Notes under the pieces: model-generated
What the model saw: the letters and a program-made list of their open reading frames with translations, nothing else
Database searches by the model: none
What the model was told of the DNA's origin: nothing
In this document: in pieces, positions 16,253-24,603 of the stretch
How the letters are laid out: each line of letters opens with the position of its first letter
How positions within the stretch are numbered: position 1 is the first letter of the stretch
Assembly (NCBI GenBank): GCA_036796555.1
Contig: DAIRCS010000001.1
Location: 1 to 64,000, forward strand
Reading direction: 5' to 3'
Length of the DNA stretch: 64,000 nucleotides
Source: JAJXWB01 sp036796555
GTDB taxonomy: Bacteria; Pseudomonadota; Alphaproteobacteria; Rhizobiales; Beijerinckiaceae
Program-made: the position numbers and the translations under genes

Positions 16253-17044
16253 TCAAATCGCGTGGATGTCGGGCAGGCCGCGCCACCCGCGATACCATGC
16301 GAGCACGCGCCGTTCTGTCGCCAGCAGGGCGAGCGTGAGCCCGAGGCCGATCACGCCGATGGTCAGCACGCCGGCGTAGACGTTCGCCGTCTGGAACAGC
16401 CGCTGATTGCGCAGGATGTAGAAGCCGAGGCCGTCGTCCGCGGCGATCAGTTCGGACAGAACCATCATCACTAGCGCGATGCTGAGCGCGATCCGCAGAC
16501 CCGCGAAGATCGAGGGCAGGGCGGCGGGAAGTATCACGCGCGCGAGACGCTCGGGCAGCGAAAGGGCGCTCACGCGCGTGACGTCGAGCAGGACGGGATC
16601 GACCCGGCGCGCGCCGTCGATCGCGGCGAGCAGCACGGGAAACACCGATCCAAACGCGATGACGAAGATTCGCATCGTGTCGGTCGGCCCGAACAGCAGC
16701 AGGGCGGCGGGCAGAATGGCGATAGCGGGAATGAAGCGCAGATATTCCAGAACCGGACGGATCCAGGGATCGAGCGCGCGCATGTAACCGAGAGCAATGC
16801 CGGCGATCACGCCGAGGACGACCGCGATCGAAAAGCCGACCGCCAGACGCGTCACGCTCGGCACAATCGCGCTGTGGAACAGGTCGCCATGCCAGAGACG
16901 CACGAATCCGTTTGCGATCGCGCTGAGCCCCGGCAGATACGGCGCGGGATGGGCGACGGCGGCCCATTGCCAGAGCGCGAGCAAGGCCCCGATCGTTCCG
17001 ATCTGCCAGGCCAGCGACGCGATCCGTTTCCGCCTAGCGGTCAT
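16253..17044 (-). CDS. NitT/TauT-type ABC transporter permease, second
   Basis: A 263-residue inner-membrane permease with about six hydrophobic segments. The cytoplasmic coupling loop (EAA-like) is in DVTRVSALSLPERLARVILPAALPSIFAGLRIALSI. It overlaps the preceding permease gene by 11 bases, so the two are made together and probably form a heterodimeric channel. Confidence 0.9.
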   Translation of the reverse strand: MTARRKRIASLAWQIGTIGALLALWQWAAVAHPAPYLPGLSAIANGFVRLWHGDLFHSAIVPSVTRLAVGFSIAVVLGVIAGIALGYMRALDPWIRPVLEYLRFIPAIAILPAALLLFGPTDTMRIFVIAFGSVFPVLLAAIDGARRVDPVLLDVTRVSALSLPERLARVILPAALPSIFAGLRIALSIALVMMVLSELIAADDGLGFYILRNQRLFQTANVYAGVLTIGVIGLGLTLALLATERRVLAWYRGWRGLPDIHAI

Positions 17045-17804
17045 GATTTTCCGGACTCCAGGGCAGAAGGCGGCGCTCGATCGCCAGAAAGGTCGTGTTG
17101 ACGAGATAGCCGAGCACGCCGGTGACGAAGACCGCGGCCCACATCTCCGTCACCAGGCCGTTGAGGCGAACGTTCTCGATGTAGAAGCCGAGGCCCGGAC
17201 GCCCGGTCAGCATCTCCACGGTGATCGCCAGGACGAGCGCGATCGCCGACGCGGTGCGGACGCCGGTCGCGACCGACGGCGCCGCATTGGGAAGGACGAT
17301 GCGGAAAAGCTGCGCCACGCGCGACAGGCCGATCACGCGGCCGGTTTCCAGATAGCGCGGGTCCGTGCTCTCCACGCCCGCCTTGGCGCTGAACAGCACT
17401 GGCCAGACGCTGGCGAAGGCGATCATGAACAATTGCATCTGCAGCCCGATCCCCAGCGTGAGCAAAGCCACGGGTATCAGCGCCACCGAGGGGATCGGCC
17501 GCAGGAATTCGATCAGCGGCCGCGTTGCGATTTCCAGTCTCGGCGACAGAGCGAGGGCGAAGCCGGCGGCGGCGCCGACGACGGTCGCTATCAGCAATCC
17601 CAGCGCCCACGAACCCATGGTGGCGAACACAGCGCCAGCAAGATCGCCGCCCCACAGCCCGGCCGCGGCCGACCTGAGGATGGCCGCGAAGGAGGGAAGG
17701 TCCCGCGGATCTACCAGGCGCAGCGCCCGAACAAGCTCCCAGGCGGCGATGGATGCGCCGACTCCTGCGAGACCTTTCAGGATATTCTGGACGTTCGGCG
17801 GCAT
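17034..17804 (-). CDS. NitT/TauT-type ABC transporter permease, first
   Basis: A 256-residue permease starting MPPNVQNILKGLAG. The EAA-like loop reads GRVIGLSRVAQLFRIVLPNAAPSVATGVRTASAIAL. I chose ATG 17804 because an AGAAAG site precedes it and the extra 51 residues of the longer frame are not hydrophobic or conserved. It follows the hydrolase gene after a 164-base gap with no obvious terminator, so one promoter could serve hydrolase, importer and monooxygenase. Confidence 0.87.
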   Translation of the reverse strand: MPPNVQNILKGLAGVGASIAAWELVRALRLVDPRDLPSFAAILRSAAAGLWGGDLAGAVFATMGSWALGLLIATVVGAAAGFALALSPRLEIATRPLIEFLRPIPSVALIPVALLTLGIGLQMQLFMIAFASVWPVLFSAKAGVESTDPRYLETGRVIGLSRVAQLFRIVLPNAAPSVATGVRTASAIALVLAITVEMLTGRPGLGFYIENVRLNGLVTEMWAAVFVTGVLGYLVNTTFLAIERRLLPWSPENHDR

Positions 17805-17968
17805 CTTTCTGATCCATGTCGCGGCAGATCGGCGATCCAGCGTCGGAGAACACGACGCGGGCGCCTGCGTCAGCAATGCCAGACCGTCAGCCTCTCTGTT
17901 CATGACGCGCAAACCGATCCTGCGAAGGAAGCCGGAAACGTGGACGCTGACCCGCAATGCGCACGCGG

Positions 17969-18790
17969 TCAGCTCTTGGCGAATTCCCTTATTGCCTTGG
18001 CGGAGAATTCGGGCGCCTCTTCCGTCACGTAATGGTCCGTGTTCTCGACCACGAGCACCGGCAAGTCCGGCCGCAGCCTTCGCGTTTTCTCGAGCGCCGC
18101 TTCCGAGACGAGCGTGCTCATGGCGCCCCTTACGACAAGCACCGGTGGCTTCACGTTTCTGAAAGCCGGCTCGAGATTCTCGCGCAGCGATTGGGCGGTC
18201 AGCGCCATAGCGTTGGGATCGGCGAGCGGGCGGAAGCCGCCGTCGACCTGCCTGAAAGCCGTCATGGCGCGACGACGGATCGCTTCCGGCGGCATCATCT
18301 TGTAGCGATCCCTCAGATACGCCTCGATCTCATCCCGGCTTGCAAACAGCCGGTCGCCGCCGTTCACACGCGCTTCGAGGGCGTCGAGCACGTCTTTCTC
18401 GATGTAGGGAGTGAAGTCGACGGCCACGACCGACTTCACCAGCGCGGGGTCGATCGCTGCGGCGACCACGCCGTTGCGCGCGCCCAGCGAATGGCCGACG
18501 ATGATCGCCGGACCGGACTCCAGCTTCCTGATCAAGGAAAGCACGTCCTCGGCCAGATCATTGGCCGAATAACCCGTCGCAGGCTTGTCGCTGAGGCCGT
18601 GGCCGCGCTGGTCGACGGCGATGCAACGGAACTCGTCTTTCAGATCGAGAATGATCGGATCCCAAACCGCTGCGTTGGACGTGATGCCGTGCAGGAAAAT
18701 CGCAACCGGGCCGTCGCCGGCTTCGCGGACGTTCAGCGTTATGCGGCCGGTGTCTATCCGGTGCGCCTGGATGGAATCGTTGTTCAGCAC
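17969..18790 (-). CDS. 2-(acetamidomethylene)succinate hydrolase-like alpha/beta hydrolase
   Basis: A 273-residue alpha/beta hydrolase. In vitamin B6 degradation this enzyme hydrolyses the ring-opened product to acetate, ammonia, CO2 and succinate semialdehyde. Blocks such as DTGRITLNVREAG, FLHGITSNAAVWDP, AVDQRGHGLSDKPATGY, the nucleophile elbow VGHSLGARN, VDFTPYIEKDVLDALEARVN and LRPDLPVLVVENTDHYV match the Mesorhizobium enzyme as I remember it. I chose GTG 18790 because AGGAGGCAGGAAGC precedes it; the longer frame would run into the operator. It is the promoter-proximal gene of the module. Confidence 0.88.
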   Translation of the reverse strand: MLNNDSIQAHRIDTGRITLNVREAGDGPVAIFLHGITSNAAVWDPIILDLKDEFRCIAVDQRGHGLSDKPATGYSANDLAEDVLSLIRKLESGPAIIVGHSLGARNGVVAAAIDPALVKSVVAVDFTPYIEKDVLDALEARVNGGDRLFASRDEIEAYLRDRYKMMPPEAIRRRAMTAFRQVDGGFRPLADPNAMALTAQSLRENLEPAFRNVKPPVLVVRGAMSTLVSEAALEKTRRLRPDLPVLVVENTDHYVTEEAPEFSAKAIREFAKS

Positions 18791-18837
18791 GCTTCCTGCC
18801 TCCTCAACGTCTGCGCCGCGTCGCCCCTGCGCGACAG

Positions 18838-18880
18838 ATTGACAGACAATCTTGCAATTGACAGACAATCTGTCAATTGC
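18838..18880. promoter_or_regulatory. GntR-type operator overlapping a promoter
   Basis: The 15-base word ATTGACAGACAATCT occurs twice, at 18838-18852 and 18857-18871, 19 bases apart. The second copy lies in a perfect 27-base palindrome (18854-18880) with 11-base arms GCAATTGACAG / CTGTCAATTGC and a 5-base centre. On the minus strand a TTGACA (18871-18876) and AAGATT (18848-18853) with a 17-base spacer lie inside it. It is 48 bases or more before the hydrolase start and faces the divergent GntR gene, so it is the likely control site for both. Confidence 0.72.
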
Positions 18881-19052
18881 GAGTGTGCTGCATCGGAACC
18901 CTTTTTGACTCGGTCTCGTCCTGCGTCACGAATGCCCGCGATCCGCTCGGAACATGCTGGCTTTCTGCGCATTTCGCCCGGTCGCTGTGCATTGCAAATC
19001 CAGGCGGCGTCCCGCGTTCTACCGTCCTCGAGCCAGGCTCTCGATCCTCACA

Positions 19053-19763
19053 ATGAAACAGAAATTCGATTTGCGTATCGCGCCTCGGACCGTCCAGCAG
19101 GAAGTGCTCGAGAAGCTGCGCCACGCCATCCTTTCCGGCATGTTCCAACCCGGGAACCGGCTGGTCGAGTCACAGCTTTGCGGCTCTCTGGGCGTCAGCC
19201 GGCCGTCGTTGCGCGAGGCGTTACGCAGTCTGCAGGCGGAGCGCCTGATTGAAATCGTCCCCAATCGCGGACCGCAGATCCCCGTGCTTTCTTGGCGCGA
19301 CGCTGAAGAAATCTATGAAGTGCGCGAGCTCCTGGAAGGCGAGGCCGCGGCGCGCTGCGCGCAGACCATAGAGGACGACGAAATCGTCGCCCTGAAGGAA
19401 TGCGTGGATTCTTTCCGCCGCGCTGTGAAGCAGGAGGATCCGGCCGAGCAGGTCGAGATGGCGAACCGGTTCTTCGCCATTATCCTCCGCAACTGCGGCA
19501 ACAAGATCATCGAGGAAGTCGAGGCCGGCCTGCTGGCGCGCGTCACATTCCTGCGGGCCCGTTCGATGTCGATGCCGGATCGCGTCAAGAAGAGCTACAA
19601 TGAAATGAACGCCATCTACGTGGCCATTCGCGATCGCGATCCGCGAATGGCGCGAAAGAGCGCTCAGGAGCATGTCGCCAACGCGCGAAACGCCGCGAAA
19701 AAGGCGTTCGAAAAGGCGGCCGGTCCGATTGACCGCACGGCCGATGGACGAGTCCGGCGCTGA
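19053..19763 (+). CDS. GntR-family transcriptional regulator (FCD domain)
   Basis: A 236-residue FadR-subfamily regulator. The winged helix is at the N-terminus (EKLRHAILSGMFQPGNRLVE, LCGSLGVSRPSLREALRSL, NRGPQIPVLSW), and the helical FCD ligand domain follows (EIYEVRELLEGEAAARCAQ and on). It is transcribed away from the B6 module, and the strong palindrome at 18854-18880 lies between them. It most likely represses both directions until a pathway intermediate binds. The start at 19053 fits the family N-terminus, although its ribosome-binding site is weak. Confidence 0.87.
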   Translation: MKQKFDLRIAPRTVQQEVLEKLRHAILSGMFQPGNRLVESQLCGSLGVSRPSLREALRSLQAERLIEIVPNRGPQIPVLSWRDAEEIYEVRELLEGEAAARCAQTIEDDEIVALKECVDSFRRAVKQEDPAEQVEMANRFFAIILRNCGNKIIEEVEAGLLARVTFLRARSMSMPDRVKKSYNEMNAIYVAIRDRDPRMARKSAQEHVANARNAAKKAFEKAAGPIDRTADGRVRR

Positions 19764-20044
19764 CTTCCTGATCGGAGATCATCCGAAACCGTCCTGACTG
19801 CGACCGGCGCGGAAGCGCCGTCTACGCTGCGCGAAACCGCCCAGGCTGCGAAGGACTCGACGATGCGAAGGCCAGAATGTGGATCGGCGGCTTCCGGCCG
19901 ATCCTCGAGACGCCGCCTCCACACCCTCGCGCGAAGCGGCCAGGATTTTGATCTGTTCTATTTCTCAATAAGAATCAATTACTTGTCAGATGAGTGGTCG
20001 ACTCCTATTCAAGTACCGCGAACGCCTGGGGACGGGAGGTCATC

Positions 20045-20290
20045 ATGCCCGCAATCTGCGACCGCGACATTCGCGCGGCGCTCGGAGATGTGGACGCCCT
20101 TGTCCTGAAAGAACTTGTCCGCACCCGGGCGAACGTCGAGGAATTCATGCAGGCTCTCGAATTCGTTCGCGGACGCGGCCGGTTCGATTTCAAATCCTAC
20201 GAAGCGTCGCAGGCGCGCGTGCAACGGCTGGTCGATCTGCTCTTCGTGGCGGCGGGCGCCGATTCCGGCAATCGGAACCGCGCCGCGTGA
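20045..20290 (+). CDS. Small hypothetical protein, 81 residues
   Basis: The frame from ATG 20045 is preceded by a good GGGAGGT site. The product (MPAICDRDIRAALGDVDALV, then LKELVRTRANVEEFMQALEF) is soluble and helical, with no signal or membrane segment. I do not recognise the family. It lies 42 bases before the nitroreductase gene on the same strand and may be cotranscribed with it. The 281 bases upstream hold no other gene; they contain an AT-rich patch around 19950-19990 that could be its promoter. Confidence 0.55.
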   Translation: MPAICDRDIRAALGDVDALVLKELVRTRANVEEFMQALEFVRGRGRFDFKSYEASQARVQRLVDLLFVAAGADSGNRNRAA

Positions 20291-20332
20291 GTTGCGGCAT
20301 GCCGCACCCGTATATTTCTCCATTCAAGTGAG

Positions 20333-20989
20333 ATGACCATGTCCCGAACCGCATCCACGCCTGCCGTCGCTTCGTCCGACCGCGCGGAGCGCCTCGAGTT
20401 TCTTGCGACGCGCCGCTCGGTTCCCATCGCGATGCTCGGAGAGCCGGGCCCCGATCCCTCCGAGGTCCGTCGGCTGCTGACGATCGCCACGCGCGTTCCT
20501 GATCATGGAATGCTCGAGCCGTGGCGGCTGATCGTCATCGAGGGCGACGCTCGGCGCCGTCTGGGCGAACGTCTGGCGCCCATCTTCGTCGCGGAGAATG
20601 CGACGATGGAGCAGGAAAAGCGCGAGAAATTCGCGTCCACGATCGCACGCGTCTTCACCCATGCGCCGCTCGTCGTCGTGGTTGTGAGTCGCGTCGACCC
20701 TGCCGCGCGCATATCGGCCTGGGAGCAGGAGCTTTCGGCGGGCGCCGTGTGCATGAATCTTCTGCACGCCGCCGGCGCGCTCGGCTTCGCCGGATCCTGG
20801 CTGACGGGCTGGACCGCCTACAGCGAAGGCGCGCGCGGCGTGCTTGGGCTCAGCCAAGGCGAGAAGATCGCCGGCGTCATCCATATCGGCGCGCCGAAAG
20901 AGGCGCCCGCGGACAGAAAGCGGCCTGATCTCGATGCGATCGCGACCTGGTGGCGCGACGAAGGGACCGGCGCGGGCGAGGCCAGATAG
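20333..20989 (+). CDS. Nitroreductase-family flavoprotein
   Basis: A 218-residue FMN enzyme of the nitroreductase fold, using NAD(P)H to reduce nitro groups, quinones or other acceptors. Typical blocks are LATRRSVP near residue 24 (the RRS FMN-phosphate motif), TRVPDHGMLEPWRLIVIEG, and LLHAAGALGFAGSWLTGW before the C-terminal IGAPKEAPADRKRPD. It is closest in style to the YdjA-like single-domain group. It precedes an IclR regulator and may belong to the Rieske/monooxygenase module. Confidence 0.85.
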   Translation: MTMSRTASTPAVASSDRAERLEFLATRRSVPIAMLGEPGPDPSEVRRLLTIATRVPDHGMLEPWRLIVIEGDARRRLGERLAPIFVAENATMEQEKREKFASTIARVFTHAPLVVVVVSRVDPAARISAWEQELSAGAVCMNLLHAAGALGFAGSWLTGWTAYSEGARGVLGLSQGEKIAGVIHIGAPKEAPADRKRPDLDAIATWWRDEGTGAGEAR

Positions 20990-21150
20990 GCTTCCCCGGC
21001 GGAGAGCCGGTCATCCGCGCGCGCGGCGTCTCGGTCGGTTGTTGTCGCGCCTTCCATTGACGCGCCATCTTCCTGGACAACGAAGTATGGCTTTCGACGA
21101 AAGCAGTTGATACCTTTTCCACGCATGGATTCCTGTATCGGGATTGCTGG

Positions 21151-21897
21151 ATGCAGAAGGTTAAATCGGTAGATCGCGCGGTTGATATTCTTCTTTCCTT
21201 CACGCGCGCGCGTCCGAGCATGGACGTGTCGGAGATGCAGGACCGGCTGGGCATGGCGCGCCCGACGCTCTACAGAATGTTGCGCACGCTCGAGCAGAAG
21301 GGCCTGATCCGCTCTTCGGGCGAACCGCGGCGATACGAGCTGGGGCACAAGGTCGTCGAGCTCGCGAACGTGTGGCTGTCGAACATCGACGTGACGCGCG
21401 CGGCCAAGCCCATACTCGAGGCGCTGAAGACCGAAACCGAGGAAACGCTGGCGCTCAACATTCCGCTCGCGGACGGAACCCGCCTTTGCGCAATCGAAAT
21501 ACCCAGCCTTCAGCCCTTGTCTTTCTCGGTCGGGGTCGGCCACATCGCGCCCCTGCATGTCGGCGCTTCCGGCAAGACGATCCTGGCCTTCCTGGCGGAC
21601 GGGCGCGCGGAAGCGGCGGTCAGGCGCGATCCCGAGCTTGCGCGCCAGTTCGAGCAGATACGCGACGAGCGCTATTCCGTGACGCGCGGCGAGCTTATCA
21701 GCGGAGCCATGGCGATCGCCGCGCCTGTCTTCGATCGCTTTGGCGCCGTGATCGCGTCGATTTCGGTCGTGGGGCCGGAAGCGCGCTTCAAGGGCCAGAT
21801 ACGTCAAGCTTCGATCAGCCTCGTTCAGCGCGCCGCAGAGGAAATATCGAAAGCGATGGGCTATAGCCCTTCGGTCGAGCGTTCCGGGCGGCGCTGA
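21151..21897 (+). CDS. IclR-family transcriptional regulator
   Basis: A 248-residue regulator. The N-terminal winged helix is clear (KSVDRAVDILLSFTRARPSM, LGMARPTLYRMLRTLEQKGL). The C-terminal IclR effector domain includes HIAPLHVGASGKTILAFLADG and YSVTRGELISGAMAIAAPVFD. Members commonly control aromatic catabolism, so the convergent monooxygenase pair or the nearby Rieske dioxygenase is the likely target. The ribosome-binding site is weak, but the start fits the family. Confidence 0.88.
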   Translation: MQKVKSVDRAVDILLSFTRARPSMDVSEMQDRLGMARPTLYRMLRTLEQKGLIRSSGEPRRYELGHKVVELANVWLSNIDVTRAAKPILEALKTETEETLALNIPLADGTRLCAIEIPSLQPLSFSVGVGHIAPLHVGASGKTILAFLADGRAEAAVRRDPELARQFEQIRDERYSVTRGELISGAMAIAAPVFDRFGAVIASISVVGPEARFKGQIRQASISLVQRAAEEISKAMGYSPSVERSGRR

Positions 21898-21940
21898 CCG
21901 GCCGGAGCGCGCGACAAAGCGGCGGCCGGCCTTTCGCAAA

Positions 21941-21984
21941 ACGGGCGCTCTGCATTTGAACGATCAACTCGAATGCAGGCCCGT
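21941..21984. terminator. Bidirectional terminator-like stem between convergent genes
   Basis: The arms ACGGGC...CTGCATT and AATGCAG...GCCCGT are inverted repeats around a roughly 14-base loop, exactly in the short gap between the convergent IclR and monooxygenase genes. Position and symmetry suggest a shared terminator. A long U-run is missing on both strands. Confidence 0.45.
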
Positions 21985-23451
21985 CTAACGAAGACGACGG
22001 GGACAAATTCTGAAGTCGCCTGCCCGCGGTCGCCAGGTTTTCAGGCGGTAGGCCATCAGAAATCCCGGCCATTGCGTGGTGATCTTCCCGCTGTCGAGCT
22101 TGAACCAGCTTCTGCATTTGGCGCTCGACCAGATGGTCTCATCCAGCTTCTTATGGAGCCGTTCGTTGAACGCATCCTGCACGGAACGCCGAACGTCGAT
22201 ATAGAGCGCGTTCTTCCGCTCGATCATCCCGATGCATCCGGCAATGTAACGCATCTGGCTTTCCAGCATGAACAGGACACTGCCTGGAATATTGGTGTTG
22301 GGGCCGAACATCATGAAAAAATTCGGGAACCCGCTTGTCGTCAGGCCAAGATAAGCTTCGGCTCCATTTCGCCAGGCATCGCGCAAGCTCGCGCCGTTCA
22401 AACCCACGATCTCGATATCCTCGAGATAGCGCGCGGGCGCGAAGCCGGTCGCATGAATGATGGCGTCCACCGGATACGAATCTCCGCGATCCGTGACGAC
22501 GCCGCCTGGGTCGATCCTGTCGATGCGATCGGCAACGACCGAGACGTTCGGGCGGGACAGCGTCGGATACCAGTCGTTCGACAGCAGCACGCGCTTGCAG
22601 CCCCACGGATGGTCGGGGGTCACGGCCTCCAGGAGATCGGAACGTGCAATCTGCGAGGTCAGGATCGCGCGAAATGCGTCTTCGTTCCCTGCGATCTTGC
22701 TTTGCGACGCCCTTGCCGGAATCCGCATTTCGTAGGCGGCGTACGTGCGCAGGCGATCGAGCGTCCGGAGAAACGGAAACCGGGCGAACGATTTTTTCTG
22801 CGCGGCCGAATAGGCGATATCGGGCTTGGGGAAGACATAGGGCGCCGATCGCTGGAAGACGCGCACGCTGCTCGCGGTCCTGGCGAGTTCCGGCACGATC
22901 TGAATGCTGCTCGCCCCGGCGCCGATGACGGCGACCGCCTTGCCGTCCGGCGAGAAGGACCGGTCCCATGCGGCCGAATGGAATTGCGCGCCGCGAAACG
23001 TTCGCGCGCCCGGAATGTCGGCGGCCACAGGCTTGTTGAATTGTCCGACGGCCGAGACGAGCACGTCGGCGTCCGGCAAGGACGCCGACCGCGCCGCGAG
23101 CTTCCAGACGCCCTCGGACTCGCTGAAGGTCGCGGAAGCGATGTCGGCGTCGAACTCGATATGATCGAACACGCCGTGCTTGCGGGCGCAATGCTCGAGA
23201 TAGGCGAGTATTTCGGATTGAGGCGCGTAACGTCGCGTCCAAGGATAATTTCGCTCGAAAGAAAAGGAATAGAGATGCGAGGGGATGTCGCAGGCGGCGC
23301 CGGGATAGACATTGTCCCGCCAGACGCCGCCAAGCCGGCGCGCCCGCTCATAGACGACGAACGACCGGACGCCGGCCCGCTTCAGTCGAATCGCGAGCCC
23401 TATGCCGGCGAAGCCGGCCCCGATGATCGCGATGCGACGTTGAGGCGCCAT
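21985..23451 (-). CDS. Baeyer-Villiger-type flavin monooxygenase
   Basis: A 488-residue NADPH/FAD enzyme. It has the N-terminal FAD motif IGAGFAGIGLA, LGGVWRDNVYPGAACDIPSHLYS, the Baeyer-Villiger fingerprint FRGAQFHSAAWD (FxGxxxHxxxW), and a second dinucleotide motif VIGAGASSIQIVPELA. Such enzymes insert oxygen beside a ketone to give an ester or lactone, or oxidise heteroatoms. I chose ATG 23451, at the conserved APQRRIAIIGAG. It starts 10 bases after the binding-protein-like gene and is cotranscribed with it. The substrate is unknown. Confidence 0.87.
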   Translation of the reverse strand: MAPQRRIAIIGAGFAGIGLAIRLKRAGVRSFVVYERARRLGGVWRDNVYPGAACDIPSHLYSFSFERNYPWTRRYAPQSEILAYLEHCARKHGVFDHIEFDADIASATFSESEGVWKLAARSASLPDADVLVSAVGQFNKPVAADIPGARTFRGAQFHSAAWDRSFSPDGKAVAVIGAGASSIQIVPELARTASSVRVFQRSAPYVFPKPDIAYSAAQKKSFARFPFLRTLDRLRTYAAYEMRIPARASQSKIAGNEDAFRAILTSQIARSDLLEAVTPDHPWGCKRVLLSNDWYPTLSRPNVSVVADRIDRIDPGGVVTDRGDSYPVDAIIHATGFAPARYLEDIEIVGLNGASLRDAWRNGAEAYLGLTTSGFPNFFMMFGPNTNIPGSVLFMLESQMRYIAGCIGMIERKNALYIDVRRSVQDAFNERLHKKLDETIWSSAKCRSWFKLDSGKITTQWPGFLMAYRLKTWRPRAGDFRICPRRLR

Positions 23452-23461
23452 CGTCTTCCCG

Positions 23462-24370
23462 TCATTCGGCGGCGACGGCTTCAGCAAGGTCGGGCATGAA
23501 GCGCAGGTCCGTTATCCCCTCGACGCTCAGGGGGCGCTCCACGGCGCCGAGGCGTCCCTGAAGGCGGATCATTTCGTCGAGACCCTGCAGATCGAGCTGG
23601 CCGTCCAGATGCATGTGCGGCAATTCGCGATGCACGGCGATGCGCATCGTTTCCCGATCGATCCCGTACTGCTTCGCGCCGAAGTCGATCCACTCCTCGA
23701 CATTGTTCGCCGCGTAGTGCGCGGAGCGTCGGCAGGCGCGCAGCGCGGCGCGGATCACGGCTGGCTCCTTCTCGATGAAGTCGGGGCGCGCGACATGGAC
23801 GATCCATTGGAACGGGGGCAGGGCCGGCTCGTCGTAGACCGCGCCCCAGCAGCGGATGACGCCCTGCGTTTCGCCCATGGCCATGTTGGGCTCGACCATG
23901 ATTCCAGCGTCGATCCGGCCTTCCTTCATGACCTCGATGATGCGGGGATATTCGTCGGAGAGCCCCACCCAGACGAGATGGTTGTCCGGATCGAGCCCGC
24001 GCGCGACCAGCATTCCCCGGACGAACCATTCGGGGCAGCTTCCGCGGGACAGCATTCCGAGACGCTTGCCGCGCAAGCTCTCCCAGGTGTCGAGCCCGGG
24101 CCGCGCTCCGAAATACATATGCGCTTTACGGCGAAGCCCGCTGCCGATCACCTTGAAGCGCGCGCCGCGGCTGATCGCCGTGACGGCGGGAGGCGAGCCG
24201 ATTTCGCCGAACTGGAGCTGGCCGGAATCGTACGCCGCCGCCAGCGGAGGGCCGCCGAACACCACGCGGACGGCGAGCTCTATGCCCTCGTCGCGGAAGA
24301 AACCCTTTTCGATGCCGAGCCTGACAGTGACCGCGCATTTATCGGTCGGAACGCCGTAGTCGAGCTGCAT
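23462..24370 (-). CDS. NMT1/THI5-like ligand-binding protein without a signal peptide
   Basis: A 302-residue protein with the binding-protein fold of NitT/TauT/THI5 families: LGIEKGFFRDEGIELAVRVV, AAAYDSGQLQFGEIGSPPAV, LRGKRLGMLSRGSCPEWFV and VMKEGRIDAGIMVEPNMAMG. A good GGAGG site precedes ATG 24370, and the protein begins directly with the fold (MQLDYGVPTDKCAVTVRLG), so no export signal is present. No permease lies next to it. It may bind its ligand in the cytoplasm, handing substrate to the monooxygenase encoded 10 bases downstream, or be a related enzyme. Confidence 0.78.
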   Translation of the reverse strand: MQLDYGVPTDKCAVTVRLGIEKGFFRDEGIELAVRVVFGGPPLAAAYDSGQLQFGEIGSPPAVTAISRGARFKVIGSGLRRKAHMYFGARPGLDTWESLRGKRLGMLSRGSCPEWFVRGMLVARGLDPDNHLVWVGLSDEYPRIIEVMKEGRIDAGIMVEPNMAMGETQGVIRCWGAVYDEPALPPFQWIVHVARPDFIEKEPAVIRAALRACRRSAHYAANNVEEWIDFGAKQYGIDRETMRIAVHRELPHMHLDGQLDLQGLDEMIRLQGRLGAVERPLSVEGITDLRFMPDLAEAVAAE

Positions 24371-24519
24371 GAGAGCCTCCAAATCGTCTCACGATACGAA
24401 CTTATGTCTCAAATAATCGCTCCATTTGCGATCTTGTCAATCTGGTCCCGTCCGCGCGGAGGCCGGTAGCACCATTCCAAAGCTTGCGTTTCCGGATGTT
24501 TTGGCCTTGCGCATGCCTA

Positions 24520-24546
24520 TTGACACGGGCATGATCGAATGATCAT
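24520..24546. promoter_or_regulatory. Promoter-like element with palindrome before the Rieske genes
   Basis: TTGACA (24520-24525) is followed by a 16-base palindrome ATGATCGAATGATCAT (24531-24546). It lies in the 233-base gap between the divergent binding-protein and Rieske genes. The palindrome sits where the spacer and -10 region would be, as expected for a repressor site. The -10 box itself is weak (TCATTT), so the promoter call is tentative. Confidence 0.4.
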
Positions 24547-24603
24547 TTTTCGATATTCCTGTCCGTATCGCGTCTGGTAGGACGCCGCGCCTGGGAGGGA
24601 GAG

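Noticed and set aside
18790..18868. Hydrolase start at an upstream ATG (18868)
   Set aside because: It would place the operator palindrome and the good ribosome-binding site inside the coding region. The GTG at 18790 has AGGAGG upstream and fits the family N-terminus.
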